From contig CANLXL010000004.1 in NCBI GenBank assembly GCA_947495125.1, positions 272,322 through 336,321 on the forward strand: 64,000 nt of DNA. The letters run 5' to 3'. Shown piece after piece: positions 51,715 to 60,129 of the stretch. The stretch comes from an uncultured Flaviramulus sp. (GTDB lineage: Bacteria; Bacteroidota; Bacteroidia; Flavobacteriales; Flavobacteriaceae). The number at the start of each line of letters is the position of its first letter. Within the stretch, counting starts at the first letter, position 1. Position numbers and translations under genes: made by a program. The notes under the pieces were generated by a model. That model had not been told where the DNA came from, made no database searches, and saw only the letters and a program-made list of their open reading frames with translations.

Positions 51715-53190
51715 TTATTTTTTAACTCTCTTTTTTAAGGTTAAAGGCTTCAGCGGTTTACGCGTATAACCAAACAAGCGATAATCTTTTATTAAATCTG
51801 CTGTGCCTTCCGGTAGCATATTTTCCCAGCCTCGTTCTCCACTGTCAATTTTTTGCAAAATTTCTCTGGAAAAAATACTCATAATACTTGTGTCGTAGTC
51901 TTCAATATCTATTACTTTTCCGTTGTATTTAAAGAATTTGTATAATTCTTTCATACGAGGATATACCTTTAAATTTTCACTATTGATTAGTTCACCAGTA
52001 TCGGGATCAAGCATTGGGTATAAGTATACTTTTAAGTCTTTAAAGAAAAGCTTACCAAAGGCTTCAAGAATACCTCCGCTTAAATGGCGATAATATTTTT
52101 CGTCGAAAATATCAACGAGATTACTAACCCCCATGGCTAAGCCCATTCTTGATTTGGTGTATTTAGAGAAATACTCTACGACTTTGTAGTATTCCTGGAA
52201 GTTTGAAATCATTACGGACTGACCTAAAGAACACAATAAATCGGCTCTGTCCATAAAATCTTGCTCATCTATTTCGCCCTCGGCTCTTAAATTAGAAAGG
52301 GTAATTTCAAAAACAACCTCAGTTTTGTCTATATCAACTTTATTTTCTTTAATAAACATGTCGTATGACTTCTTATACATAGCCATATTTACTTTGGTAA
52401 CAGGTCTAAAACTACCTCTTAGCGCCAAAATGTTCTTCTTATAAAAAACACGTGCAGGTAATACGTTGTTGCCATCTGGTCCAAACATTACGGCGTCTGT
52501 CATCCCGTTTTTTACCAGTTGTAAACTCATTAATCTATTGTCTACATCTTTAAATACAGGGCCAGAAAAATTAATAGTGTCAATTTCAAGTTGATCTTGA
52601 TCTAAATGATCGTATAAATATCTTAACAAACTCTTAGGTTTGTTATACTTATAAAAAGCGCCGTAAATAAGGTTTGTACCCAAAACACCAAGGGTTTCTT
52701 GTTGAAGACGTGCATCGGTCTCCTTAAACCGGATGTGTAAAATAATTTCATTAAAATCACCAGTAGCCTCAACTTGATACTTGATGCCTACCCATCCATG
52801 GCCTTTAAATTGTTTTGCAAAATCGATGGTTGCTACGGTATTGGCATATGTGAAAAATATTTTATCGGGATGCTTATCACGGGTAATACGTTTTTCCATC
52901 AAACTCATTTCATGACTAAGCATTTTTCGTAAGCGAGCTTCGGTAACATAACGTCTGTCATCTTCTACACCATAAATGGCATCACTAAAATCTTTATCGT
53001 AGGCAGACATCGCTTTGGCTATAGTCCCGGAAGCACCACCCGCTCTAAAAAATTGTCTTGCAGTTTCCTGTCCCGCGCCAATTTCAGCAAAAGTTCCATA
53101 AATATTTTCGTTTAAATTTATACGAAGTGCCTTTGATTTTAAAGAAGGGATATCATCAAATTCTTTATCTCCTTTTATGGTTATTTCCAT
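51715..53190 (-). CDS. Conserved protein of unknown function, about 490 aa
   Basis: 491-aa soluble protein with no signal peptide. The opening (NENIYGTFAEIGAGQETARQFF) and the segments DAVMFGPDGNNVLPARVFY and AMGVSNLVDIFDEKYYRHLSGG are, as I recall, highly conserved in Bacteroidota. Homologues are variously labelled nicotinate-nucleotide adenylyltransferase or TonB-dependent receptor, and neither label is supported by motifs here: there is no HxGH nucleotidylyltransferase motif and no barrel. No family function is known to me. It diverges from the MBL-fold gene and has its own TACCTTTG promoter box. Confidence 0.82.
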   Translation of the reverse strand: MEITIKGDKEFDDIPSLKSKALRINLNENIYGTFAEIGAGQETARQFFRAGGASGTIAKAMSAYDKDFSDAIYGVEDDRRYVTEARLRKMLSHEMSLMEKRITRDKHPDKIFFTYANTVATIDFAKQFKGHGWVGIKYQVEATGDFNEIILHIRFKETDARLQQETLGVLGTNLIYGAFYKYNKPKSLLRYLYDHLDQDQLEIDTINFSGPVFKDVDNRLMSLQLVKNGMTDAVMFGPDGNNVLPARVFYKKNILALRGSFRPVTKVNMAMYKKSYDMFIKENKVDIDKTEVVFEITLSNLRAEGEIDEQDFMDRADLLCSLGQSVMISNFQEYYKVVEYFSKYTKSRMGLAMGVSNLVDIFDEKYYRHLSGGILEAFGKLFFKDLKVYLYPMLDPDTGELINSENLKVYPRMKELYKFFKYNGKVIDIEDYDTSIMSIFSREILQKIDSGERGWENMLPEGTADLIKDYRLFGYTRKPLKPLTLKKRVKK

Positions 53191-53218
53191 GTTTTTTATT
53201 GATTCTAGCGATTTACTG

Positions 53219-53266
53219 CAAAGGTATTAAATATGTATAGCATACAAAAAAATAACCTTATTTTTG
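53219..53266. promoter_or_regulatory. Divergent -7 boxes for the 490-aa and MBL-fold genes
   Basis: Minus-strand TACCTTTG (53226-53219) faces the 490-aa gene. Plus-strand TATTTTTG (53259-53266) faces the MBL-fold gene and places transcription start about 10 bases before the TTG at 53283. Confidence 0.55.
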
Positions 53267-53282
53267 TGCAAAACTTAACGAT

Positions 53283-54044
53283 TTGAAAATATCTTTTCTT
53301 GGCACTGGTACTTCACAAGGAATACCGATTATAGGAAGTAAGCATCCGGTTTGTTTGAGTGATAATCCAAAGGATAAGAGATTGCGGGTTTCTATTTTGG
53401 TTCAATGGGATGACTTTACCTATTTGGTCGATTGCGGTCCGGATTTCAGGCAGCAAATGCTAAGAGAACATTGCGATAAAATTGATGGAATTCTATTTAC
53501 CCATGAGCATTTTGATCATGTGGCCGGTCTGGATGATATTAGACCATTGTGCTATTTGCATGGTGACATGCCTATCTATGCGCATGAGCGCGTCATTACT
53601 TCCATTAAAAATCGGTTTGATTATATTTTTAAAACTGAAAATAAATATCCAGGTGCGCCAAGCATATTGCCAAATGTTATTGAGAATAAATCGTTTCAAT
53701 TGTCCGGCTTAGAGGTTGTTCCAATAGATGTGAATCATTATTTTGTGCAGGTTTTCGGTTATAGATTTGGAGATTTCGCCTATTTAACTGATGTTAAAAC
53801 GATTGAGGATGATGAAGCTGATAAGCTCAAAAACCTCAAGATCCTTGTTGTTAATGCGCTACGTGTTGAGCCTCATATTTCTCATTTTAATTTGAAGGAA
53901 GCGCTTCTATTTATAGAGAAGGTAAAGCCTGAAAAAGCATATTTAACGCATATTAGCCATTTGTTAGGCTTTCATGATGCTGTGCAACAGGAACTCCCGG
54001 AAAATGTATTTTTAGCCTATGATGGTTTAAAATTAACCTTATAA
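53283..54044 (+). CDS. MBL-fold metallo-hydrolase, PhnP-like
   Basis: 253-aa metallo-beta-lactamase-fold enzyme, close to PhnP-type phosphodiesterases. The metal motif THEHFDHVAGLDD (near residue 75) is intact, and further ligands follow (DVNHYF, HISHLL). The N-terminal FLGTGTSQGIP is typical of the group, which removes cyclic phosphate from ribose esters. The start is TTG 53283, giving MKISFLGTGTSQG, since the nearby promoter leaves room for nothing longer. The cysteine block expected for a PhnP zinc site (HPVCLSDNPKDKR) is partly present. Confidence 0.9.
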   Translation: MKISFLGTGTSQGIPIIGSKHPVCLSDNPKDKRLRVSILVQWDDFTYLVDCGPDFRQQMLREHCDKIDGILFTHEHFDHVAGLDDIRPLCYLHGDMPIYAHERVITSIKNRFDYIFKTENKYPGAPSILPNVIENKSFQLSGLEVVPIDVNHYFVQVFGYRFGDFAYLTDVKTIEDDEADKLKNLKILVVNALRVEPHISHFNLKEALLFIEKVKPEKAYLTHISHLLGFHDAVQQELPENVFLAYDGLKLTL

Positions 54045-54053
54045 TATTGAGTT

Positions 54054-54554
54054 ATGAAACAAAGAATCTTTATGTACCTATTTGTATTTTCAATACTATT
54101 GGTGTTATTTCAATATGTTAATGCCAAACGGGTGTTTGAAGATATGTCTAATAAATTAGAAGGATGTAAGTTGAAATTAGAAAAGTATCAGGATTCGGTT
54201 GCTGTCTTGCAAGATGATATTTTAGATTTGTCCCACTTTAATTTGGATAAGAATGAAGATGCTATTAGCTATTTTGAGAATGACGGTTATAATATCAGTG
54301 AGTTAATCCCTTTTATTAAGGATGAGCTTTATAAGCTAAATGTTGCTAAAGGAGAACACCCTTTAATACCGTATGCTTCAAGTGAAGGTCGTAAAATGTT
54401 AATTAACACAGTAAAAATACTTAATCATAAGTGGATTATTGCTGATTTTTCAGATGGGGAATATTGGGGTGAAATTTTTATAACCTATGAGGTGACCAAG
54501 GAAAAAGAACTTAAGTTTAACTTAGTAGAATCTTTTTTATATCCATTTTATTAG
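54054..54554 (+). CDS. Membrane-anchored hypothetical protein, 166 aa
   Basis: An N-terminal hydrophobic helix (residues about 5-23) precedes a short coiled coil (about 30-58, EGCKLKLEKYQDSVAVLQDDI) and a compact alpha/beta region. Its start is 9 bases after the MBL-fold gene stop, so the two are probably co-transcribed. It may be a periplasmic protein anchored by an uncleaved signal. I do not recognise a family. Confidence 0.75.
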   Translation: MKQRIFMYLFVFSILLVLFQYVNAKRVFEDMSNKLEGCKLKLEKYQDSVAVLQDDILDLSHFNLDKNEDAISYFENDGYNISELIPFIKDELYKLNVAKGEHPLIPYASSEGRKMLINTVKILNHKWIIADFSDGEYWGEIFITYEVTKEKELKFNLVESFLYPFY

Positions 54555-54556
54555 GC

Positions 54557-54925
54557 TCAATTCGTTCTATAAGCTATTCCTTTTTGCTTTCTCGTTTCTC
54601 CTACATAGGAGTACTCGAAAGTATATGAGGAGTCTGTGGTTGCTAATATTTTCAAATGAATATCCTTTTGTTCGGCCATATTCTTGGGGTTAATAGTTTT
54701 AAAAATAACCTCACAATCGTTTATCCATCGCAATTTGGAAGAATCTGTCTTGTTATTATATACTTCAACTTGCAAGCTTTTTGTTCTGCTAAAAGTCGAT
54801 TTAAACAATTCGTCATTGATTCTAATCTCACTATAAAACGTTCCAGTTTTGTAATCTTTACAATTACGCTCTACTTGGTAGCAACCTACAAAACTTAATA
54901 CCATTAACAACCCGAGTAACCTCAT
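54557..54925 (-). CDS. Small lipoprotein, 122 aa
   Basis: A lipoprotein signal is present (hydrophobic 3-13, then FVGC, Cys15). The mature part (YQVERNCKDYKTGTFYSEIR) is polar, with two further cysteines. In some genomes such proteins carry a wrong DNA topoisomerase label from a neighbour. No function is assigned. Its stop lies 2 bases from that of the convergent 166-aa gene. Confidence 0.72.
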   Translation of the reverse strand: MRLLGLLMVLSFVGCYQVERNCKDYKTGTFYSEIRINDELFKSTFSRTKSLQVEVYNNKTDSSKLRWINDCEVIFKTINPKNMAEQKDIHLKILATTDSSYTFEYSYVGETRKQKGIAYRTN

Positions 54926-54960
54926 AAAACTATTATTTTGCGCAAATCTAATAAAGAATC

Positions 54961-55329
54961 TTAATTCTGAAAGCTTTTAAAGCTTCCATCTGAATAAAAT
55001 ATGACTATACGATCTATTTCTTTGTCCTCAGTGGTGTTTTTCGATATACTAGGATCGATGTTGGGAGTGGAGGTTTCTGGTTTAGCAGAATAGGATTTGT
55101 GTTGAGAAGGAAATTCTCCCTTACCGTTTATCAACCAATAAAGTTCCACTTCAGGGAAATTGGAGAGGATCTTCAAAATGAACTCTAAGCTTGGTTTGTT
55201 TCTACCGGATAACACATGTGAAATACTTGAGCGTTGTACTCCAATTTTTTCAGCAAAGGACGCTCCTGATTCTCCATAAAAATCAATCACTTTTTGAAGT
55301 CTTTTTGCGAATGCCTCGTTGTTTATCAT
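54961..55329 (-). CDS. XRE-family (Cro/CI-type) transcriptional regulator
   Basis: 122-aa regulator with an N-terminal helix-turn-helix (residues about 8-60): FAKRLQKVIDFY, then recognition region ASFAEKIGVQRSSISHVLSGRNKP. The remainder (about 75-122) is polar and ends with a short strand (IDRIVIFYSDGSFKSF). The recurring 12-mer TTTACAAATGTA lies 27 bases before its start and again upstream of the divergent peptidase gene. This suggests autoregulation and control of the neighbour. Confidence 0.88.
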   Translation of the reverse strand: MINNEAFAKRLQKVIDFYGESGASFAEKIGVQRSSISHVLSGRNKPSLEFILKILSNFPEVELYWLINGKGEFPSQHKSYSAKPETSTPNIDPSISKNTTEDKEIDRIVIFYSDGSFKSFQN

Positions 55330-55355
55330 TGTAAATGGATAAATGCTATTTTTGA

Positions 55356-55367
55356 TTTACAAATGTA
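55356..55367. promoter_or_regulatory. Recurring 12-mer near the XRE gene start
   Basis: TTTACAAATGTA on the plus strand reads TACATTTGTAAA on the minus strand, where TACATTTG fits the -7 promoter box of the XRE gene. The same 12-mer occurs at 55570-55581, so this is a candidate operator overlapping the promoter. Confidence 0.55.
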
Positions 55368-55569
55368 GTGATATTAGGCCTTAACCTTGATTTGTTTTTT
55401 GTTAAATTATAATTATTAGTTAATTTTAAACTTTATATAAAATTGTCTAAATACCTGAAAATAAACTAAATATTAATTAAAATTAATATTTCGATGAATT
55501 TTGAGAGGTAAGACAACCAGGGAGTGTATTTCTGTATACTATTGTAAACAATTAAGGCAATTCTAACTG

Positions 55570-55605
55570 TTTACAAATGTAAATATGTAAATGTTTACAT
55601 TTGTA
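55570..55605. promoter_or_regulatory. Paired inverted 12-mers upstream of the M14 peptidase gene
   Basis: TTTACAAATGTA (55570-55581) and TTTACATTTGTA (55594-55605) form a large inverted repeat with ACAAATGTAAA/TTTACATTTGT arms. TACATTTG (55596-55603) also fits a -7 box 18 bases before the ATG at 55621. An extra dyad, ATTGTAAACAAT, lies at 55541-55552. Confidence 0.6.
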
Positions 55606-55620
55606 GAATAAATATTTTAA

Positions 55621-56778
55621 ATGAAAAAAGAAGAGATCAAATCTTTATTTATTGCGCACAAAGAGAAGCGTCTTTATCATCGCTATATCACAAATAAGCA
55701 TGTTGAGCCATTATTGGAAAATCTTTCAAATTCTTTGCGCGTAGAAATTATAGGCAAATCAGTTTTAGGGGATTCTATCTATAGGGTTGAACTGGGTCAT
55801 GGTGATAAAAGAATTTTAATGTGGTCACAAATGCATGGCAATGAATCGACGACTACAAAAGCTTTATTTGATCTACTTAATACATTTTTAAGCTCAAAAG
55901 CTAATCTGGACTATATATTGCAGTCATGTACATTATGCATTATCCCCATTTTAAATCCAGATGGTGCCGGGGCATATACCAGGGTTAATGCGAATGAGGT
56001 TGATTTGAACCGAGATGCGCAAGACTTAACTCAGCCGGAAAGCAAGGTATTGAAATCGATCTTTCAAAGATTCAACCCTGATTTTTGTTATAACTTACAT
56101 GGGCAGCGTACTATTTTTAGTGCTGGAAACAAAAATAAGCCAGCTACAGTATCTTTTTTGGCTCCTGCGCAAGATGTCGCATGTACAATTACCCAAAACA
56201 GGAAGGTTGCCATGGAAGTTATTGGAAAAATGAACGAGGTTTTGCAAGATATTATTCCCGAACAGGTCGGAGTCTATGATGATGCCTTCAATCTGAATTG
56301 TGTTGGTGATACATTTCAAAGTCACAATGTACCAACAATTTTGTTTGAAGCCGGTCACTTTGCCGGTGATTATGAAAGAGAGAAGACCCGCGAGTATATT
56401 TATACTTCATTGCTAACCTCGTTGGATTATATTGCTGGAAATAGTGTTAATGGTGAGCATTATCAACCATATTTTAATATTCCTGAGAATGAAAAACGCT
56501 TTTTTGACGTTATTATTAGAAATGCAAGAGTTGAAACAGGTACGAAAATTACAATTACCGACATTGGAATTTTGTTCGTTGAAAAGCTAATTGATGAGCG
56601 TATTGAATTCGTTTCTAAAGTTGACAAAATAGAAACCTTAAGTAATTATTTTGGACATAGGGAAATTGATGCAGAGAAATCGATTGTACTTAATGAGAAA
56701 TCCGAGCCCATTAAAATTAATAGCGAAAACGTTTTCGTGATAATAGATAATGAGAAAATAGCATTATTTTCACAATAA
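55621..56778 (+). CDS. M14-family zinc carboxypeptidase-like protein
   Basis: 385-aa metallopeptidase of the M14 fold with an intact zinc site: His72 and Glu75 (MHGNES), His161 (NLHGQR), Arg132 (LNRDAQ) and catalytic Glu244 (ILFEAGHF). It has no signal peptide, so it is probably cytoplasmic and may remove C-terminal residues from peptides or amidated peptidoglycan fragments. The C-terminal part (about 285-385) is a small accessory domain. The promoter carries paired copies of the XRE-linked 12-mer, so the divergent regulator probably controls it. Confidence 0.88.
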   Translation: MKKEEIKSLFIAHKEKRLYHRYITNKHVEPLLENLSNSLRVEIIGKSVLGDSIYRVELGHGDKRILMWSQMHGNESTTTKALFDLLNTFLSSKANLDYILQSCTLCIIPILNPDGAGAYTRVNANEVDLNRDAQDLTQPESKVLKSIFQRFNPDFCYNLHGQRTIFSAGNKNKPATVSFLAPAQDVACTITQNRKVAMEVIGKMNEVLQDIIPEQVGVYDDAFNLNCVGDTFQSHNVPTILFEAGHFAGDYEREKTREYIYTSLLTSLDYIAGNSVNGEHYQPYFNIPENEKRFFDVIIRNARVETGTKITITDIGILFVEKLIDERIEFVSKVDKIETLSNYFGHREIDAEKSIVLNEKSEPIKINSENVFVIIDNEKIALFSQ

Positions 56779-56848
56779 AAAGCAAAATAAGTACGTAATT
56801 ATTAGTAAAAATGTATTAATTTTGATTTTTATTTAAGAATAGTTAATT

Positions 56849-57328
56849 ATGGGGAAAATTAAATTAGACGAAATCGATCATCAAATTCTTGATATGTTAA
56901 TCGACAATACGAGAATTCCATTTACAGATATTGCGAAAAAATTATTAATCTCGGCGGGAACGGTTCATGTCCGCGTTAAGAAAATGGAAGAATCGGGTAT
57001 AATTCGAGGTTCCTCTCTTACATTGGATTATAAAAAACTAGGATATTCATTTATAGCTTATGTTGGCGTGTATTTGAATAATACCTCACAGACAAAGTTT
57101 GTTTTAGAGCGTGTGAATGAAATTCCATTTGTAACCGTAGCTCATATTACCACCGGAAAGTTCAATATTTTTTGTAAAATTCGAGCGCGCAGTACAGAGC
57201 ATGCTAAAGAGGTTATTTTTAGATTAGATGATATAGAAGGAGTTTATAGAACAGAAACTATGATTTCTCTTGAAGAGAGTATTAATGACAAGAAAAGATT
57301 AATGCATTCTATCTTTAATGAGATGTAG
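56849..57328 (+). CDS. Lrp/AsnC family transcriptional regulator
   Basis: 159-aa regulator with an N-terminal winged helix-turn-helix (residues about 4-58, DIAKKLLISAGTVHVRVKKM) and a C-terminal amino-acid-sensing RAM domain (about 68-150, FIAYVGVYLNN, FNIFCKIRARS). It works as dimers or higher assemblies that respond to amino acids. A TAATTTTG box lies at 56817-56824. The adjacent peptidase would release amino acids that it may sense. It ends with a strong terminator. Confidence 0.92.
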   Translation: MGKIKLDEIDHQILDMLIDNTRIPFTDIAKKLLISAGTVHVRVKKMEESGIIRGSSLTLDYKKLGYSFIAYVGVYLNNTSQTKFVLERVNEIPFVTVAHITTGKFNIFCKIRARSTEHAKEVIFRLDDIEGVYRTETMISLEESINDKKRLMHSIFNEM

Positions 57329-57348
57329 AATGAATGCGATTTAATTAC

Positions 57349-57387
57349 AATAAAAAAGGTTCTTTAATTTAAAGAACCTTTTTTATT
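57349..57387. terminator. Long perfect terminator hairpin
   Basis: A 19-bp inverted repeat (AATAAAAAAGGTTCTTTAA and its complement) with a single central base, rich in T on the 3' side, after the Lrp/AsnC gene. Confidence 0.88.
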
Positions 57388-57539
57388 GTAATATATTTAG
57401 CAGTGTTAAGAAGATTTGATTTATTGTCAATGATAGCAGTTAGAAGACAATTCAAAGAATAGTTTTGCAGTTCTGGATATCTTAAAAGATATTTAGTATA
57501 TAATTTTAGGGAGCACTAGAGATATATTAAGAATTCTAA

Positions 57540-58991
57540 ATGGTATTTAATTCATTAGATTTTTTTATTTTTTTGCCTATAGTATTTATGCTATACTGGG
57601 CAATTTTTGTAAAGAATTTAAAATCACAAAATATATTTTTGCTGATTACCAGCTATGTTTTTTATAGTTGGTGGGATTGGAGATTTCTTTCACTTATTTT
57701 ACTAAGCACCATCGTAGATTATATTGTAGGTCTCAAGATTGATTTTAACACAAAGAAATCGGTCAGGAAATTATGGTTATGGGTAAGTGTTCTTTTCAAT
57801 GTAGGTCTTTTAGCATTCTTTAAATATTTTAATTTTTTTGTCGATTCCTGGCTAGATATGTTTTCTTTATTTGGATATTCAATAAAGAGCAGTTGGACCT
57901 TAAAAGTTATACTTCCAGTAGGTATTTCGTTTTACACGTTTCAAACCATGTCTTATTCGTTCGATATTTATTATAAAAAACTAAAGCCAACAAAAGATTT
58001 TTTATCTTTTGCTGCATATGTGAGCTTTTTTCCCCAATTAGTGGCAGGGCCCATAGAAAGAGCTTCCAATTTATTAGATCAAATTTTGCATAAAAGATCG
58101 TTTGATTACGCTCAATGCTCTGGGGGTTTAAAACTAATATTATGGGGGTTATTTAAAAAGGTCGCAATCGCAGATTCATTGGCTCCAATAGTAGATGATG
58201 TCTTTGGCAATTATTCATCTTATCCAGCCTCTACGTTAATATTAGGAGTTACCTTATTTAGTTTTCAGGTTTATGGAGATTTTAGTGGCTATTCCGATAT
58301 TGCCATTGGTACAGCGAAACTTTTTGGCATTGAATTAAGGTCAAATTTTAAGTTCCCAAATTTTTCCAGAAATGTTGCCGAATACTGGCAACGTTGGCAT
58401 GTCTCTCTTTCAACTTGGTTTAGACATTATGTGTATATACCTCTCGGCGGGTCACGAGTAAGTAAGCTAAAATCTGTTAGAAACATTATTATTATTTTCC
58501 TAGTTAGTGGTTTTTGGCATGGCGCAAATTGGACCTTTATTTTTTGGGGCGCATTTCATGCTTTAGCGTACATTCCTGTATTTTTAATGGGGAGAAATAC
58601 GATCTATAAGAACAGTGTTGTAGGAGGGAATTCTTATTTTCCGAGTTTCAAGGAAATTGGTCAAATACTGTTAACTTTCGGAATAGTAACATGCTCTAGA
58701 ATATTTTTTCGATCGGAATCGATTTCAAATGCCTTTGGATTTATAAAGCGAATTATATTTGATTTTTCTTTTGAAATCTATCAGCACCCTATGGGGTACA
58801 GAATGATTGATTATTATGTATTAATTATTTTATTTATCTTCTACGAATATCGAATTAGAAAGGATGAAAGGGCTCCTTTTAAATTTAAATCGAAAATTAT
58901 TAGATTTATAATTTACACATTGATTGTGTTTTTATTAATATTATTTTATGATGATACTGTGGATAGATCATTTATTTATTTTCAATTTTAA
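57540..58991 (+). CDS. MBOAT family O-acyltransferase (DltB-like), second copy
   Basis: 483-aa MBOAT protein with the same motifs as the copy at 43031: FYSWWDWRFL, GISFYTFQTMSYSFD, conserved His287 (WQRWHVSL) and catalytic His327 (GFWHGANW). Here it begins an operon with a GNAT-like protein, an amino-acid-type adenylation enzyme and an acyl carrier protein, the same set as DltB, DltA and DltC. I infer that it takes an acyl or aminoacyl group from the carrier protein and exports it across the inner membrane for O-acylation of a surface glycan. Confidence 0.94.
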   Translation: MVFNSLDFFIFLPIVFMLYWAIFVKNLKSQNIFLLITSYVFYSWWDWRFLSLILLSTIVDYIVGLKIDFNTKKSVRKLWLWVSVLFNVGLLAFFKYFNFFVDSWLDMFSLFGYSIKSSWTLKVILPVGISFYTFQTMSYSFDIYYKKLKPTKDFLSFAAYVSFFPQLVAGPIERASNLLDQILHKRSFDYAQCSGGLKLILWGLFKKVAIADSLAPIVDDVFGNYSSYPASTLILGVTLFSFQVYGDFSGYSDIAIGTAKLFGIELRSNFKFPNFSRNVAEYWQRWHVSLSTWFRHYVYIPLGGSRVSKLKSVRNIIIIFLVSGFWHGANWTFIFWGAFHALAYIPVFLMGRNTIYKNSVVGGNSYFPSFKEIGQILLTFGIVTCSRIFFRSESISNAFGFIKRIIFDFSFEIYQHPMGYRMIDYYVLIILFIFYEYRIRKDERAPFKFKSKIIRFIIYTLIVFLLILFYDDTVDRSFIYFQF

Positions 58992-59016
58992 CCTAATTAT
59001 TAAAATTTAATATTCT

Positions 59017-60117
59017 GTGAATAATAAACTCGAGATAATATCTTTAACAAAAAGGGATCTCAAGAAAGCAGTCGATCTAAATACATATTGGAGTGATTCA
59101 TATGAGGCTCCTTTTTCGAAGAATAAAACAATATGGATGCTTGATAATAACCGAGCAGATGATGATGACGTACTTGCCACGCTGGCGTATGAAAATTATA
59201 GACTGGTTGCATTCGTTGGCTTTATACCAGATTGGGTAAAAACGAATAGTCAAGATATAAAAAAAATTTTCTGGAGCCAGCGGTGGTGGATAGTAGATGA
59301 ATATAAAACCACTATTCTTTCCGCATACACTAAGAATGCCTCTTTAAGCGCTGTTAATAATCAGGTGTTTGTGAAGTTCTTTGGAGTTCATACAGAAGGA
59401 TATTACAAAAAACAACCATTTACTAGGTTCGCTAAGAGAGATAGATATATTATCCTTTATAATTTAAACTCTGATCTTTTAATATATAAAAACCAGAACC
59501 TTAAGAAGTTTAAGCTTGTTTTAAAATTTTTAGACAGAGTTACTTTTAAAACAATTTCATTTCTAAATCGTGTTGTAAGCAGGTCCCGAGTTAAGTTATT
59601 ATCTATTAATGATATAACATTGCTTGACGATCATACTTGGAATTTTGTTAAAAAACATTGTGATGATGATGTTGTACCGAAGACGCTAGAATATATTAAT
59701 TGGCAAATTAGTAATGATCAATATCATAATTTAGAGCACGACGAGCCTAAACCCTCTTATCAATGTTTGTTGGGGAGTATATCTTCTAGAATATATAATT
59801 TAAATTTTTCTGTAAAAAAAAATAATAAAGTTATAGGTTTTATTTCTGCAAATATTAAAGACGATAGATTTGTGGTCAGATATTTTCTAACAAACGAAGC
59901 TAATTTCAATTTTTGTATAGATGCATTAATGGAGCGTTTTATAAAATCGAAATGCAAAGTAATTCAAACAGAAAATTCAGTTTTAGGAGAATGCCTCAAG
60001 AAAAGATATGTAGATATTTACTATAACACAAGAACCTTATTCTCATTATTTCACAATGATATCAATGAGAATTTTGAAAGTAGAACTTTAAATGATCAAG
60101 ACGGTTATTTTTATTAA
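59017..60117 (+). CDS. Unknown GNAT-like protein in the Dlt-like operon
   Basis: 366-aa soluble protein without signal or membrane segments. Two regions (about 1-130, ENYRLVAFVGFIPDW; about 230-330, KVIGFISANIKDDRFVVRYF) resemble the core of GNAT acyltransferases, but no clear CoA loop is seen. The start is GTG 59017, 25 bases after the MBOAT stop. It lies between the MBOAT and adenylation genes and is therefore expected to act in the same pathway, perhaps modifying the group carried by the acyl carrier protein. Function is not established. Confidence 0.75.
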   Translation: MNNKLEIISLTKRDLKKAVDLNTYWSDSYEAPFSKNKTIWMLDNNRADDDDVLATLAYENYRLVAFVGFIPDWVKTNSQDIKKIFWSQRWWIVDEYKTTILSAYTKNASLSAVNNQVFVKFFGVHTEGYYKKQPFTRFAKRDRYIILYNLNSDLLIYKNQNLKKFKLVLKFLDRVTFKTISFLNRVVSRSRVKLLSINDITLLDDHTWNFVKKHCDDDVVPKTLEYINWQISNDQYHNLEHDEPKPSYQCLLGSISSRIYNLNFSVKKNNKVIGFISANIKDDRFVVRYFLTNEANFNFCIDALMERFIKSKCKVIQTENSVLGECLKKRYVDIYYNTRTLFSLFHNDINENFESRTLNDQDGYFY

Positions 60118-60129
60118 TATGATAAGTCA

